Origin: Morella rubra
Lineage: Eukaryota; Streptophyta; Magnoliopsida; Fagales; Myricaceae
Assembly (NCBI GenBank): GCA_003952965.2
Contig: CM025856.1
Location: 19,053,218-19,117,217 of the forward strand
Reading direction: 5' to 3'
DNA: 64,000 nt
This document shows positions 37,161 to 49,340 of the stretch, piece after piece. The notes beneath the pieces were generated by a model. It had not been told where the DNA came from. It made no database searches and saw only the letters and a list, made by a program, of their open reading frames with translations. Made by a program: the position numbers and the translations under genes. Each line of letters starts with the position of its first letter. The first letter of the stretch is position 1.

Positions 37161-38104
37161 AACCACTTTCTCAAATTAGCTTTTTTTCTTTTCTTTTCTT
37201 CTCGCCAATAAACTTATATGAACAACTAGAGGAACGGAGGAAGAGAGAGATCTCTAAAATGCAAACATAAAAAAAAATAGTACCAACAGATTATATTAAT
37301 CAAATCTCCATTGTTCTTGTTGGTCCACTTGTAATAATGTTCGTGCTAGGAAACTAGCTAGTTTTCCATTTTTCCTTGTCCTCCTTAATCTTTTTGAGGA
37401 TTGGAGATCGGGGCGGCTGCCAAGGAGTAGGCAGCCTAAGGCTGCTTCAGGGCCTCCATCCCTTATAAGGCCCCCCTACAATCTATAAATCTCCCTTTTC
37501 AGAAAATTCTTCTTTTACAATCAACGTTGAATTCAATATTTGGTTCACTAATTTGTTATTGTACTACTATTTCAGCACGATGTTATATCATACAGTTGCC
37601 GATGGTTATGGGTAACAAATTATACCAAGATCATTTTCCTTACTTTATACTTCTCGAGCGAAACAAAATTATATTTTAGTATTGCAATATCGTAAGTTGT
37701 TACAAACATCAAAGGAAAACATGGCAGAGGAAAGATAAACTTCCTGTAATCATCTTGTATTACTTAAATAATAAAGACTCTAATAGTGATGATACAATGT
37801 TCAAGTCATTCGATCCATGGAGAAAAAGGGCCTATGCGACCCAATCCAAAAAGGCTCAATTATGTGAAGCACCAAATTTTAGACAAGTAGAATGGTCAAA
37901 CTCTATATTATGGAAAAAAAATTGTCAATGTAAATAAACTTTGAACCCACAATTGTTTAAGCATGGTAGTAAAGAACCGTCCGCGAGGATCACGATATAG
38001 ACAGTCAAAGAAGAAACCCACAAGAGAAGTGGTATTCGGAAAATAGGTTAAAAAAAAAAAGAAAAAAGGAAGCGGAATAAGAAAGGTACGCAATCCATAA
38101 CAAA
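37161..38104. other. No recognisable gene
   Basis: AT-rich. A phrase at 37410-37480 (GGCAGCCTAAGGCTGCTTCA) resembles text at 6990-7020 and may be a transposon end. The frame at 37755-37937 is not supported by any family motif. Confidence 0.35.
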
Positions 38105-38603
38105 CACTACACAAAAACCGACCTATAGCAGCGGTTTTTTAGTGGCGGTCTCGACCGCCGCCATATACCCGTCGGCGTAGGTCTATCGCGGCGATTCGTG
38201 TGACCGCTGGTGAAGACCTTAGGTCTATAGCAGCGGTCACCTAGCGGCAGTCTAAACCGCCGCTATATACCCAAGCGCAATTGCGTTGTTTTGGCACTAA
38301 ATGTCTATAGCGGCGGTCAGGTACCACCTATAGCAGCTTTTTTTTTTTTTTTTTCCAGCATTTCCAAATCACCACTAATTTTTTCCTATATTTTTCTATA
38401 CATGCTTTTTTAATCGGTAATACAAATTTATTGATTTTGAATCATAATTCATTGGATGTAAAAATTTAAAGACCAAGGATAATAAAACAAAATATACTTC
38501 ATTATTATTGATTAATAATATTTTACAACAAACACAAGAAACTTTACAAATTAAGAATAGATTGTAATTACAAGCTTTAAAAGAATCTCTATTGGACATG
38601 TTC

Positions 38604-38729
38604 TTAAAACCTTGTTTTCTCAATCTCGCTAGCTTCGTGCTTCTTATGATCCTTGGTTTCATTGATCTTGCTCTGCAGTACCAACTTGTGCAGCTTCTCT
38701 TCATGACTTTCGATCTCACAGTGTTGCTT
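38604..38729 (-). CDS. Possible C-terminal tail of a CACTA accessory protein
   Basis: A minus-strand frame reads [20 protein letters not shown], then [17 protein letters not shown] and TAA at 38604-38606. It is rich in E, K and H with heptad-like spacing, as in the coiled-coil tails of CACTA-encoded plant proteins (Transposase_24-like). It begins directly after the splice donor of the captured CDC48 exon 3, so a fused transcript is possible. About 41 residues only; function inferred from position and composition. Confidence 0.4.
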   Translation of the reverse strand, partial: KQHCEIESHEEKLHKLVLQSKINETKDHKKHEASEIEKTRF

Positions 38730-38731
38730 CA

Positions 38732-39957
<1,226 letters not shown>

Positions 39958-40740
39958 TTACTTGCAAAATCAATGAAACCCAACTGAAATCAAAAGAGAA
40001 ATTGCGAAAATAACAAGATAATGCCAAAGAGAGAGAGAGAGAGAGAGGCGGAGGGTGGCCTGGTGGGTGGTGAGTGACGGCAAGGAGAGGGAGTTCGGGG
40101 GACCAGGGGGGTTGAATTTCGCGTTTTAGGGCGCGCACGGGGAGGGGGAATTTTAGCGTTTTAGGGCGCGTGGGGAGTGTTTAAGAAAGGGGGAGGGGGA
40201 GGGGAGGGGGAGGTGGGGGGAACGGCAGCGTTTTAGGTAATTAATAACTATTTTTAGGTAATTAGTCTTATATTACAATTACCATAATAACTATGAGCAT
40301 ATATTAAGTTATGTACTTTAATTGCATAAGCTAATTAATCTCACAATATATTTTTGTTTGAAATTAAATAATATGTCATAATTAAATTATGCATGTTCCA
40401 AAAAAAATAACCCACAAGCCGGGCTAAAATAACTAAAATCTCATCCCTAATGGGGTTTTACCTTGTATAAATAGACTGCCAAAAACTGGCCCAAATCGGG
40501 TTCAGAAATAATTCGTAAACGGTAAAAAAAAGAAAATCATAACTAAAAATAGGTTTTTGAGAGGGAAAACAGCGGATTTAGGGCTCGAAACGAGGTGCAC
40601 CGAAGCGTAGCTGGTGACCACGACGTGCGCACCGAAAAGAGCTTTCCGAATTGGGGTCATGGGCACGAATCGGATACTCGTAGCCAAAGTTATGACCAAA
40701 AAACCGACACGTGCACGAAAACTACCCCAATTAGGTTAGA

Positions 40741-40848
40741 TTACAATTTCTTGCCATCCTTGCGTTGATCTACCCGCTCAAGGTAATTCAGCGTCATCAA
40801 TGTGTAATCTGACAGCTCAGCGTCGTCCGACTCGGCTCCCCCTGCATC
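40741..40848 (-). CDS. Unidentified terminal exon inside CACTA element A
   Basis: After an acceptor (TTGATGCAG) a frame of 35 codons reads DAGGAESDDAELSDYTLMTL, then NYLERVDQRKDGKK and a TAA at 40741-40743. Acidic then basic, with a clean acceptor, so it looks like the last exon of some gene or of the element's own transcript. I do not recognise it. Confidence 0.3.
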   Translation of the reverse strand, partial: DAGGAESDDAELSDYTLMTLNYLERVDQRKDGKKL

Positions 40849-41157
40849 CTGCATCAATATGCTCATTATAAGCATATGATAATAGATGTCTAAACTACTT
40901 AGATTTAGTAAATAAAAATACAATTACCATAACAATCATAGATATAACTTTCATAACATTATTTCTAATTCCATATAACAACTTCAATTTTCATAAAACT
41001 CCTTTTAATTCCATATTTTATTAAGTAGGTCTCCTAAATTTTTTTTTAAACACATGACAAAATAAAATTATGTATTAAAAGAAATAAAATAGTCTATAAA
41101 AATAATTATTAACATTAAAATAACATATAATTTTGGATTTTTTTTAATTTTTTTCCA

Positions 41158-41580
41158 ACTATACGGCGTTAACAAAAACGCCACTATAGGTATACCTTTA
41201 GCAGCGGTTTTTTTCAAAACCGCTGCTAAAGGTACAAGATACAGCGGCGATCAATATGACTGCCGCTGTAGGTATACAATCTCTAGCGGCGGTCTCTAAC
41301 CGCCGCTATAGATTGGCCTTATAGCCGCGGTTTTGACAAAACCGCCGCGCTACATGAGGTATATAGCGGCGGTCAAAGACCGCTGCTATAGAGACCGCCG
41401 CTATAGGGGTATTTTTAGTCGCGTTTAAAGTAAAACGCCGGGATAGGGGGTCTATAGCGGCATTTTTAGAGACCGCCGCTATAGGGGTGTTTTTAGTCGC
41501 GTTTAAAGTAAAACGCCGGGATAGGGGATCTATAGTGGCGTTTTTAGAGACCGCCGCTATAGACCTGTTTTTTTGTAGTG
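41158..41580. repeat. Right subterminal repeat zone of CACTA A with a 78-bp tandem duplication
   Basis: Many direct and inverted copies of ACCGCCGCTATAG-type words. A 78-bp unit beginning GAGACCGCCGCTATAGGGGT is repeated at 41391 and 41469, with a third start at 41547. Each unit includes TAGTCGCGTTTAAAGTAAAA. Confidence 0.85.
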
Positions 41581-42446
41581 AGAGACATTAGAATTTTGTG
41601 AGAGTATGAGAAAAGGCTAATTAAATTTAACCGTGAGAGGACTTGCAACTAATTGAGTCACAGAGAGTTTTCCAAACAAAACACAATTTCTGAGTTTATA
41701 TAGGCCATCCGCATCCTATAACTAAGAGCCGAATTTCAGGCTTTCACACAGTTGTTGATTAACTAATTTTCTGCCCTTTCAAAACAAAAACAAAAAAAAC
41801 TAGGCTGTGTTTGAGAACTGCTTTCAAGTTTATGTTTTATTTTCGATTTCAAAACATGTTTTAAAGTGATTTTTATTGAAGATCGTAAAAATAGGTTTAT
41901 AGGCTTGAAATTAGTTTGGAAAGTGTTTTGTATTACATATTTATTTATTAGAGTTTGTGAACAAATTAGTTTAGAAACTGTTCCTGTGAACAAATTAAAA
42001 TGAAAACTGTTTTGAAATAAATAATTATTATTTTATTTTGTAAACAATTGCTAAATCTATACCAGTTCAAATTGGTGGCTGAGCTCACACGCGATTTTAA
42101 AAGTCAGCATTGGAGATAATTTCTGTAGGGTCGGGACAAAATTATCTCGACTCCGTAGGGTTGAGATTGAATTGTTTGGTATTAGAAAGGAGTATTCAAG
42201 GAATAAAAACGTGAAAATGAGATATTAAATCACTTCTCAAACATAGCCCTACTTTTCTATGCCTTAATTTCCAATTCTGCCATCACTAATGATCTATTTG
42301 TCTTATTGAGGAATCAAACTCGAAGAGAAATATATTTTTTTTTTTTAAATCCCTCACTCCCATTTATGTATATACAATAGTCCCCAAAATTTTCATCATC
42401 CTTTGTTCTGTCACATAATCTTGCATGAAGAACAAAAAAGAAGAAG
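41581..42446 (-). repeat. Duplicated RLP upstream (promoter) segment interrupted by a MITE
   Basis: AGGCCATCCGCATCCTATAACT at 41703-41724 and TTTGTTCTGTCACATAATCT near 42403-42422 match the upstream region of the RLP pseudogene (near 32060 and 32180). The MITE at 41803-42248 splits the two parts. Confidence 0.55.
41803..42248. mobile_element. Harbinger/Tourist-like MITE, copy 1 (446 bp)
   Basis: Terminal inverted repeats GGCTGTGTTTGAGAA and GGCTATGTTTGAGAAG (reverse complement of the right end) are flanked by a perfect CTA trinucleotide on both sides (41800-41802 and 42249-42251). A 3-bp duplication with GG-starting inverted ends fits PIF/Harbinger-type MITEs. A near-identical copy follows at 42654. 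Confidence 0.75.
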
Positions 42447-42448
42447 GT

Positions 42449-42625
42449 GATGGGCCATAAAATACCAAGCCCTATCAGACCTTGCCGCCCTTGGTCAGAC
42501 CCATTACTGGTGCCCCTGCTTATCTATTCAAAAGTCCTTGAAGGCTTCGCACTCCTAACCAAGCGCCTACGTAATCAAAGGATCCTATATGTCCGGAAGA
42601 CAACGCTTACATTTGTCCGGAAGAC
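42449..42625 (+). mobile_element. Fragment of the same Ty3/gypsy LTR family as 27328-27723
   Basis: It starts TGATGGGCCATAAAATACCA, as does the LTR at 27328, and later shares AATCAAAGGATCCTA and TCCGGAAGAC (27450-27480 in the other copy). The phrase TCCGGAAGACAA is repeated locally. Only the first ~180 bp remain. A purine-rich stretch (AAAAAAGAAGAAGG) precedes it. Confidence 0.65.
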
Positions 42626-42653
42626 AAATATGGAAGCTTTTCACTAGAAATGT

Positions 42654-43105
42654 GGCTGTGTTTGAGAACTGCTTTCAAGTTTATGTTTTATTTTCGATTT
42701 CAAAACATGTTTTAAAGTGATTTTTATTGAAGATCGTAAAAATAAGTTTATAGGCTTTAAATTAATTTAGAAAGTGTTTTGTATTACATATTTATTTATT
42801 AGAGTTTGTGAACAAATTGGTTTAGAAACTGTTCCTGTGAACAAATTAAAATGAAAACTGTTTTGAAATAAATAATTATTATTTTATTTTATAAACAATT
42901 GCTAAATCTATACCAGTTCAAATTGGTGGCTGAGCTGACACGCGATTTTCAAATTGGTGGCTGAGCTCACACGCGATTTTAAAAGTCAGAGATAATTTCT
43001 GTAGGGTCGGGATAAAATTATCTCGACTCCGTAGAGTTGAGATTAAATTGTTTGGTATTAGAAAGGAGTATTCAAGGAATAAAAACGTGAAAATGAGATA
43101 TTAAA
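42654..43105. mobile_element. Harbinger/Tourist-like MITE, copy 2, right end lost
   Basis: Direct repeat of copy 1 over its whole length, including GGTGGCTGAGCTCACACGCG and GGAGTATTCAAGGAATAAAA. It has an internal small duplication of CAAATTGGTGGCTGAGCT (near 42918 and 42949). The last ~6 bases of the right inverted repeat are replaced by AATTTTCC, so it is truncated or diverged. Confidence 0.75.
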
Positions 43106-44299
43106 TCGCTTCTCAAACAATTTTCCTTTATTCTTTTTCTTTTTCCCTCCAAAAAAGCATCACTAGTTAATCACTTTTCTAAAAGTCGTTGTTCTTGTAT
43201 AAAAGCAGTCCAAAATCATAATGGACGTCTGCACTTAAAAGATAAAGTGCAAACCAAATAATGATGGTTTTCTCGAGAAAATGAAAAAGAAGAAAGATAA
43301 TGAAGACTTCTTTATCGGGAAAAGTGATTCTCCTTTCTTCTTTTTCTTTTTTCCTAAAAAAACATCCCTGAACACTTTCCTAAAACTCGCTGATCTTATA
43401 TAAAGGCAGTCCAAAAGCATCTTAGTAGATCACTACTGGATGGTTCTTTTAAGTGAATCTCTCAGCTTTATATACCTTTTCTTAAAATAAACCATTAAAG
43501 TCGAACCATGCTATCTGATTCAAAATGACAGTCACCTCATCTTAAGCCGTCAGGCACGAATTTTTTTTTTTTTTTTTTAAAAAAAACATGAGATCCGCAG
43601 ACCACGTATAAAAATCGAAAAGGAACATTATTAGACAGCGTCAAATCTTTGGAAACATACTCATAAAAAATTATTAACTAGACTAGAGACCATTGCACGT
43701 GCCGTAAAACTTATACGTGTAACAGGGACACTACAAATAGAGATTCTCCCTACTCCCTAGAAGGCTTGACCTCCTTCACAGGAGTCAACTAGTCAAGACA
43801 TTAAGAAGGACATTCCTTTTTATATGAAACATAAGTTTATTATCTTTGTTTCTAAAAAGTATATTAATTTAAACCAAAAAAATGATTTCATAAGACTAGA
43901 AGAATTTAGTTGAAAATCGGCACAAAAAACTTATTACTAAAATTGAAAACTGCAGAACCGTTTTCTTTCCCCTGGAAGAGATAATAATTCTAACATTTGT
44001 TGTACGATGATAGACTAAAATCTCCTAACATAGATGCGCGTAATTTATCAAATCTCTGGAATTTTTGTGGCCCCATGAAACCTTAGTCTGGGTTTTCTTT
44101 GTGGGTCCCTGTTAAAGAAGATCATTGGTTCTTTCAATTTCTACACTGTTTTTGGTAAGGATTTTTAATTCGGAATTGTTTCACCCCGCAAGTAATAAGT
44201 ATTTGCAATCCGATCCAGCTTGCTCACCAAAAAAAGTGATTCCAACACCATTAGAGGCAAAACATCCGAGCCACATGATTCCATTTGTTAGTGCATTTT
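43106..44299. other. Intergenic, no gene seen
   Basis: AT-rich with a T/A run near 43560-43587. Short frames lack family resemblance. Some phrases (TATAAAAGCAGTCCAAAA at 43198 and TATAAAGGCAGTCCAAAA at 43399) form a spaced direct repeat of about 200 bp. Confidence 0.4.
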
Positions 44300-45260
44300 T
44301 GTGTTGGCATTATTTCCGTGTCAAAATATGTCGTGATCGAGTTGTAATTTTGGTCCTCACATTTGTTCAAGAGTTAGAGTTGATGGTCTGTCCAAAGTCT
44401 TCATCACGTTCAACCAGCGTTCAACAAGCGCTCGAGCGTCCTTGAAAAATCACACGTTCAACAGCGTTCAACAAGCGCTCGAGCAAAAAATTCAATCACG
44501 TTCAACAAGCGTTCAACGAGCGCTCGAGCGCTCAGTTAAAATTTCAGACAGAAACATAAGCGTTTGACGAGCGCTCGAGCGACTTCCGGCGAATTTCAAA
44601 AATTGCTAAATTTTTGGATTTTCCTTTTGAAAACTTAGGAAACCCTACTAGGTTTCGGGGTAGGCCGTCCTAAAGTTTATTGAGGCCTTCATTGAGCATA
44701 CTTGTGCCTCCTTCCTTGAGAGAAAAACCGAGAAGATTTGTGCTTCAAACATTGATGAGTTTTTCTCTATTCTTTCTCCAAATATCTCTGTAACCTTCAT
44801 GGTGTTGAAGGTGTGCTGAAGAACAAGGTTTGTTCGTGAAGAATCCATAAGAAGATCCTCAAAGGTCTGAGGGAATGCCGCACGGAGCGGGTCTAAGCAA
44901 GGAGGTTAGATTATTACATCAGGGTTGTCAGAGTCAAGCAACTGGGGTTGCCCGTGTCTGAATCACTGTTTGTAAGGTTTTCTTCTTAGTGGATTCTAGG
45001 TGGCTGCTAGCCCGGAGTGGTTTTTCCTTTGAATGGTATTTCAAAGGTTTTCCACTTCGTCACCAAATCCTTGTCTCTTTGTGTGATTGAAGTTTGTTTT
45101 AATTTTCCGCTGCTTATTTGTTGATTGAGTTGATTATTATGCATATCTAGGCTGAACAATTTTAGAACATGTTTTAAAATTGTTATTGATTTGTTAATTA
45201 GAGGAAAAACACGTGTTCACCCCTTCTAAGTATTATTAGGGTCTAAACCGGATTTTTCAC
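44300..45260 (+). mobile_element. Ty1/copia-type LTR (solo or truncated)
   Basis: Starts TGTGTTGGCATTATTTCCGT and carries the usual U5-like text of plant copia LTRs (CCCGGAGTGGTTTTTCCTTT, TTTTCCGCTGC, GTGTTCACCCCTTCTAAG). Two right ends are possible: GCTGAACA at 45158, giving a perfect 5-bp ATTTT duplication (44295-44299 and 45159-45163), or about 45259 (GGATTTTTCA), which fits copia LTR text better. No TGGTATCAGAGC primer site follows, so the element is a solo LTR or broken. It contains an array of CGCTCGAGCG palindromes. Confidence 0.6.
44400..44585. repeat. Array of GCGCTCGAGC palindromes in the copia LTR
   Basis: Four copies of AGCGCTCGAGC (near 44428, 44474, 44520 and 44569), each preceded by GTTCAACAAGC or a variant, at a spacing of about 46-50 bp. 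The core CGCTCGAGCG is a perfect 10-bp palindrome. Confidence 0.8.
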
Positions 45261-45522
45261 TATTCCGTTTCAAAAAAATAGCACCATGAAATATAAATAG
45301 AAATCTGGGCTCATAGCACTCTCTTTTTACGAATCCGACTTGCACATGAAAATGGATAGGCTGACAGATAATAATTGATTTTCTAAACAATTTTGTAGTT
45401 GTCAAAAGCTACCTTAAGAATGCAAAGATCCGTCCCCCAGAATTACATGGCCAAAAGACAAATTTACTTCAGAGTTTTAAATAAACTTCAAACATCACAA
45501 CTGCAACAATTTAAAACTAGTT

Positions 45523-46080
45523 TTAAATGAAATTGGATAGCTTATGAAAATTTATCACAACAAAGCAGTAGAAATTAGTGATGCACACTTCAATGAAGTA
45601 GAACCATGCCCGACACCAGTAGGATTTATGTACAGAACTCCAGCAATTGTCATCAACACTACTGCGTAAGAGACCACAAAGCTTATGTATAAGGCCACCA
45701 TGTCTACGCATCTATCTCCTTCTTCCCTGTCTATGCTGAAACTATCTATTTCCTTCTTTCCCTTCATGATCAGCTGACATAACAGATGGTGCTCCATTTT
45801 TTCTACAAGCCTTGACTAATGGGGGTCCACATAGAAGAAACTCCCCTCATAACTACTTTCATCAAAGGTTCCGAATTGATTTTTTGTTTCTATACTTGAC
45901 AAGTTATTATGCGCCACACTGAATAGATCCAGATAGTGCAACTCTATGATTTGAGGGGATAATATCATTCAAGTTATTATCTCGGACAGGTTTAAATAAA
46001 CAATTTCACAGATGTTTGATACCAACTCTAGAATTTTCTTCTTAATTATTTCATTTTGATTTCTGAAAAGATAGTTTTAT
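45523..46080 (-). pseudogene. RLP fragment with an internal deletion
   Basis: Read on the minus strand from about 46050: ILELVSNICEIVYLNLS (an internal leucine-rich repeat, as at 32.6 kb), then immediately SQIIELHYLDLFSVAHNNLS, NQFGTFDESSYEG and, after a short acidic stretch, the transmembrane part DMVALYISFVVSYAVVLMTI. A frameshift precedes the tail WCRAWFYFIEVCITNFYCFV, ending at 45523. The C-terminal half matches 28741-29230 of the main RLP pseudogene. The LRR region between an internal repeat and the last repeat is missing, so this copy is a deletion derivative. Confidence 0.8.
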
Positions 46081-46620
46081 CTATAGTTGCTTCCTAGACG
46101 CGCTTTTCAATGGCTAGGCCATATTGTTGCTACATCTAATGAGTGGACCTTGACTCCGTAATTATAAGCTGCACACGGGTGGGCATCAAGTTTTCATTTG
46201 TTCCCACTATAAGAGAAAACATGGATTCGGGGTCTAAGTTTTCTTTCTACTGTATGAGAACACAAGCATTCAGGATAACTTCTTTACAGACTTTGCTTAG
46301 AAAAAAACTACTTTACAGACTTGACGTGAATAGAAATTTACAAATTAAGGATAAATTCAATTTTCATCCATCAACTATAATTATGGATTTAGCACATTAT
46401 ATCTTTTAACTATACTAATATTAGATAGTTTGCACTATTTTTTCAAGTTTATAAACTAAAATGACAATAATACATTTATGTTCCTGGGACCGAGATAGTC
46501 ATATTTTCTTAGCTGTAATAAGTAGTCCACATCAGTAATATTGCTGTAATGGTAACGTCAACACTTCTATTATTTTGAGAGGACTCAAGACCGCTAAAGT
46601 ATCAGTGCTAACGTTAAGTG
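46081..46620. repeat. RLP-cluster intron/flank repeat (second copy of 32640-33170)
   Basis: Shares TGCTTCCTAGACGCGCTT, GAGTGGACCTTGACTCCGTA, TGGGCATCAAGTTTTCATTT and TTTAGCACATTATATCTTTT with the 32.6-33.2 kb segment at high identity. It follows directly upstream (gene sense) of the deleted RLP copy, so both belong to one duplicated unit. Confidence 0.8.
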
Positions 46621-47045
46621 TTCTTTTTTTCTTTTGAAACTAAAGTAAAGTGTTCTGATATTGCCAATATTAATAAATTACATCAATTGTCACATGATAC
46701 TTAATCAATGCATTATTGGTGCATTAAAACAGGAAAAGAAAAGAAAAAAAAGAACAATTGAAGCCATTAATATATTATTTAATGCAATCTAAGCTCTTGA
46801 TAAAATTCATTAATGTACTGACAACATCGTAACCGTCTTCCGATATCATACCAACTAATTGACTCACAAAGAGTTTTCCAAACAAAGTCAAGGACCAAGG
46901 ACTTTGGTATATATCCTTATCGGCTTGACACAATGCAAATTCTAGCAAAAAAAAAAAAACTCTCAAAGTACTAGTGTGACCATCAAGGTACAAGGGGTTT
47001 CCAAAATGCTGCCAAGAAATTTCATACCTTCAAATGTCCAAAGCA
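46621..47045. other. Intergenic; segment 46977-47051 recurs inverted at 57409-57485
   Basis: No gene. The phrase ACCATCAAGGTACAAGGGGT through CTTCAAATGTCCAAAGCATC is found in reverse complement near 57409-57485 with few differences. Confidence 0.5.
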
Positions 47046-47765
47046 TCAATGGAACTAGGGCTGTAAATGAACCGAGTTGTTCATGAACAATTCGAGCTCG
47101 GTTCGTTTAATAAACGACCCGAGTTCGAACATCATTTATAGCTCGAATATTAAACGAGTCAAACTCGGCTAAACTCTGCTCGGCTCGATTTAAGCTCGAG
47201 AATAAAACTCATATAAATTTGACTCAGCTCATTTAAAAGCTCGGTACACTTGTATGTATTATAAGTTTCTTATTTATTTGTTGGTTTATATTTAATAGTC
47301 ACATATTAATAAAAATATACATTTGATTATATTGATATATGAATGGATGAGTATTATCCATAAGGATTTGTTATGCCCTCTATATATTAAATATATGTTG
47401 TAGGTCATTTTTGCCAATTAACATAGGTTATATATGAATCTAAATATTTTCTAAAATAAATTTCGCACATATGTCAAGTGTTTATGATATGTCGTGTATA
47501 ATGTACTATAACACCATATGTTGAGGCTTGATTTGAGTTTTATTTGTGATATCTGTATTTTTTAAGCTCATATTTTTTTGGTTGGGTCGAGTTTGAGCTC
47601 GGCTCGAATAAAGTCGAATTCAAATCATGTATATATTTTTAATCAAGTTCGAGCTCGTTCGAACATGACAAATTTTAAACAAGTCGAGTTTAAACACTCC
47701 TACAGAAACTCGATTTAAATTCGACTCGAACTTAAACTCAGATATATATATATATAACGAGCTGA
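47046..47765. repeat. Dispersed repeat beginning 'AGGGCTGTAAATGAACCGAG'
   Basis: It begins AGGGCTGTAAATGAACCGAG and is rich in GAGCTCGGTTCG / CGAGCTCG words near both ends (47090-47240 and 47590-47770), with a TA run at 47741-47757. This text is familiar from abundant plant non-autonomous elements; class not determined. Confidence 0.5.
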
Positions 47766-48149
47766 GTTTAAATAATAAATACTAAATTCGACGACTCGAA
47801 TACAATGGCATATTTTAGCACTAGATCCAGACTAGGACACCAGAGAAGGTGCTCTCGGATAAAACATGTATGAAGGTTACCATTTCCTCGCAATCATAAG
47901 CTTTCCACCCACGTGACAATGACCGCCATCAAGCGATGCTACGCAAGCATGCACTTTTTATTTTGAAAATGTAAAAGTCATTATCCAATCGAAAAATATC
48001 TTTAATCTCTTGATGCCAAGCTTTAAAAGCTCATTGTTTCAGCAAATGAAAAAGGCAGGGTTTTATTAATAAAATAGCCAACAATTAAGTTTTCCCACTT
48101 GCTAATACCCTTGAAAGAAATATTAGCGAGAATGCTATACACACAATCT
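47766..48149. other. No recognisable gene
   Basis: AT-rich spacer without coding signal. Confidence 0.4.
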
Positions 48150-48490
48150 TTCATTGGCTCCGCAGAAAATTTCTTGAGCTTTGTCAACCCTTTAAAAAGA
48201 TGGTCAGGATTTACGCTTCCGAGCAGAGAGAGAGAGAGGTGGTGGTGGGACCGGAGAAGCAGCTGCAGTCTGCTTTCTAATTGTAATTATTGCCCTCTGC
48301 TTTCATGTTGTCTTTCGTATTAATATTTGTGAAAAAGATTATTGGTGCTACTTTTTCTAAGCGGTAACTTTTGACTAATACCAAAAGAAAACAATTTAGG
48401 ATTAATTAAAAAGGTCATATTACTTTAATAATTTCAAAAATAAATAAAATTAAAGAAAATCCTAAAACTTACAAGAAAAAAAGTAAACTT
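48150..48490. repeat. Spacer repeat, copy 1 (second copy 62030-62400)
   Basis: Shares TCAGGATTTACGCTTC with a following (GA)n run, AATATTTGTGAAAAAGATT, CCAAAAGAAAACAATTTAGG and AAGTAAACTTAATGGTTACA with 62030-62400, same orientation. The 62-kb copy has an extra ~80-bp stretch in the middle. Confidence 0.75.
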
Positions 48491-48719
48491 AATGGTTACA
48501 AAATGAAAAACTGATAAATAAATCAGAAAAATAAATATTTGAGAACAATAATTGAATTTAGGGACAAGCTAGCAGAAGATTTGGGATCAAGACCTAGCAT
48601 TATTTACATCCTCATCAAGTCTTATCTTTTTGACTAAATTATACAAAAAAAAAAAAGAGAATAAAAAATGTGAAAACACGTGAATGACCAAAAAGTGAAT
48701 TAAAGACTATAAAACGAAA
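48491..48719. other. AT-rich spacer
   Basis: No gene or distinct structure. Confidence 0.4.
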
Positions 48720-49340
48720 GATTTTGAGTCAATACTATTTTTATTTACTTTGATTTCGTAAATAAAAATAATAGTCTTTTCTAGTTGCAATTCCTAGAAA
48801 CTTTTTTTTTCAATGACTAAAGTCACATCCCTACATTGTTTAATGGAGCAGACCTTTACTCGGAAATAGGCTGAGCACCCCAACCAAAAAGCAAGCAGAT
48901 CTTTTTGAGTTGTACGAAAAGTAAAAGCCGGAAGAAAAGAGCTCTATTTTATTTATTTTCAGCATACGAGAAAACATTGATTTATGGTCAAAGTCTCTCT
49001 TTATTGTATATGATATCAAGACACCGACCAAAAGCACGCAGATCTTTTTGAGTTTTACGAAAAATAAAGATCGGTAGAAAAGAACTCTATTTTATTTATT
49101 TTCAGCATACAAGAAAACATAGATTTATGGTCAAAATCTTTCTTTATAGTATATGATATCAAGACAATGAATTCAGAAACACACTAAAGACTTGACGTCA
49201 ATAGCTCCGAGGGTGGGTAAAGTTTTGAATCTATCGTAGTAAATATTTAATTTAACTAAAACTTGAGCTGTGGGATCGATTAGTGTACGACGTTTGCGAT
49301 TGTTCTCCTAGCCTAACTAGTGTATTTTTCAATTGAGCTA
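48720..49340 (-). repeat. RLP-cluster repeat, copy 3, with a 144-bp tandem duplication
   Basis: Third copy of the 27731/34884 repeat (TTTTCTAGTTGC.ATTCCTAGAAAC, AGTCACATC, CCAACCAAAAAGCA). The block ACCAAAAAGCAAGCAGATCT to TATATGATATCAAGACA is present twice, starting at 48883 and 49027 (unit 144 bp). Same orientation as the other copies. Confidence 0.7.

Noticed and set aside
38396..38719. 107-codon minus-strand frame after CDC48 exon 3
   Set aside because: An overlapping frame (38604-38729) has the more protein-like, charged coiled-coil reading and the shared stop; the longer frame runs into AT-rich subterminal text.
41158..41580. Regularly spaced palindromic repeats that could suggest a CRISPR-like array
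   Set aside because: Spacing is irregular, words occur in both orientations and the block ends in a CACTA terminus. CRISPR arrays do not occur in plant nuclear DNA.
44125..44445. 106-codon frame overlapping the copia LTR start
   Set aside because: It crosses the LTR border and uses the palindrome array as coding text; no family motif.
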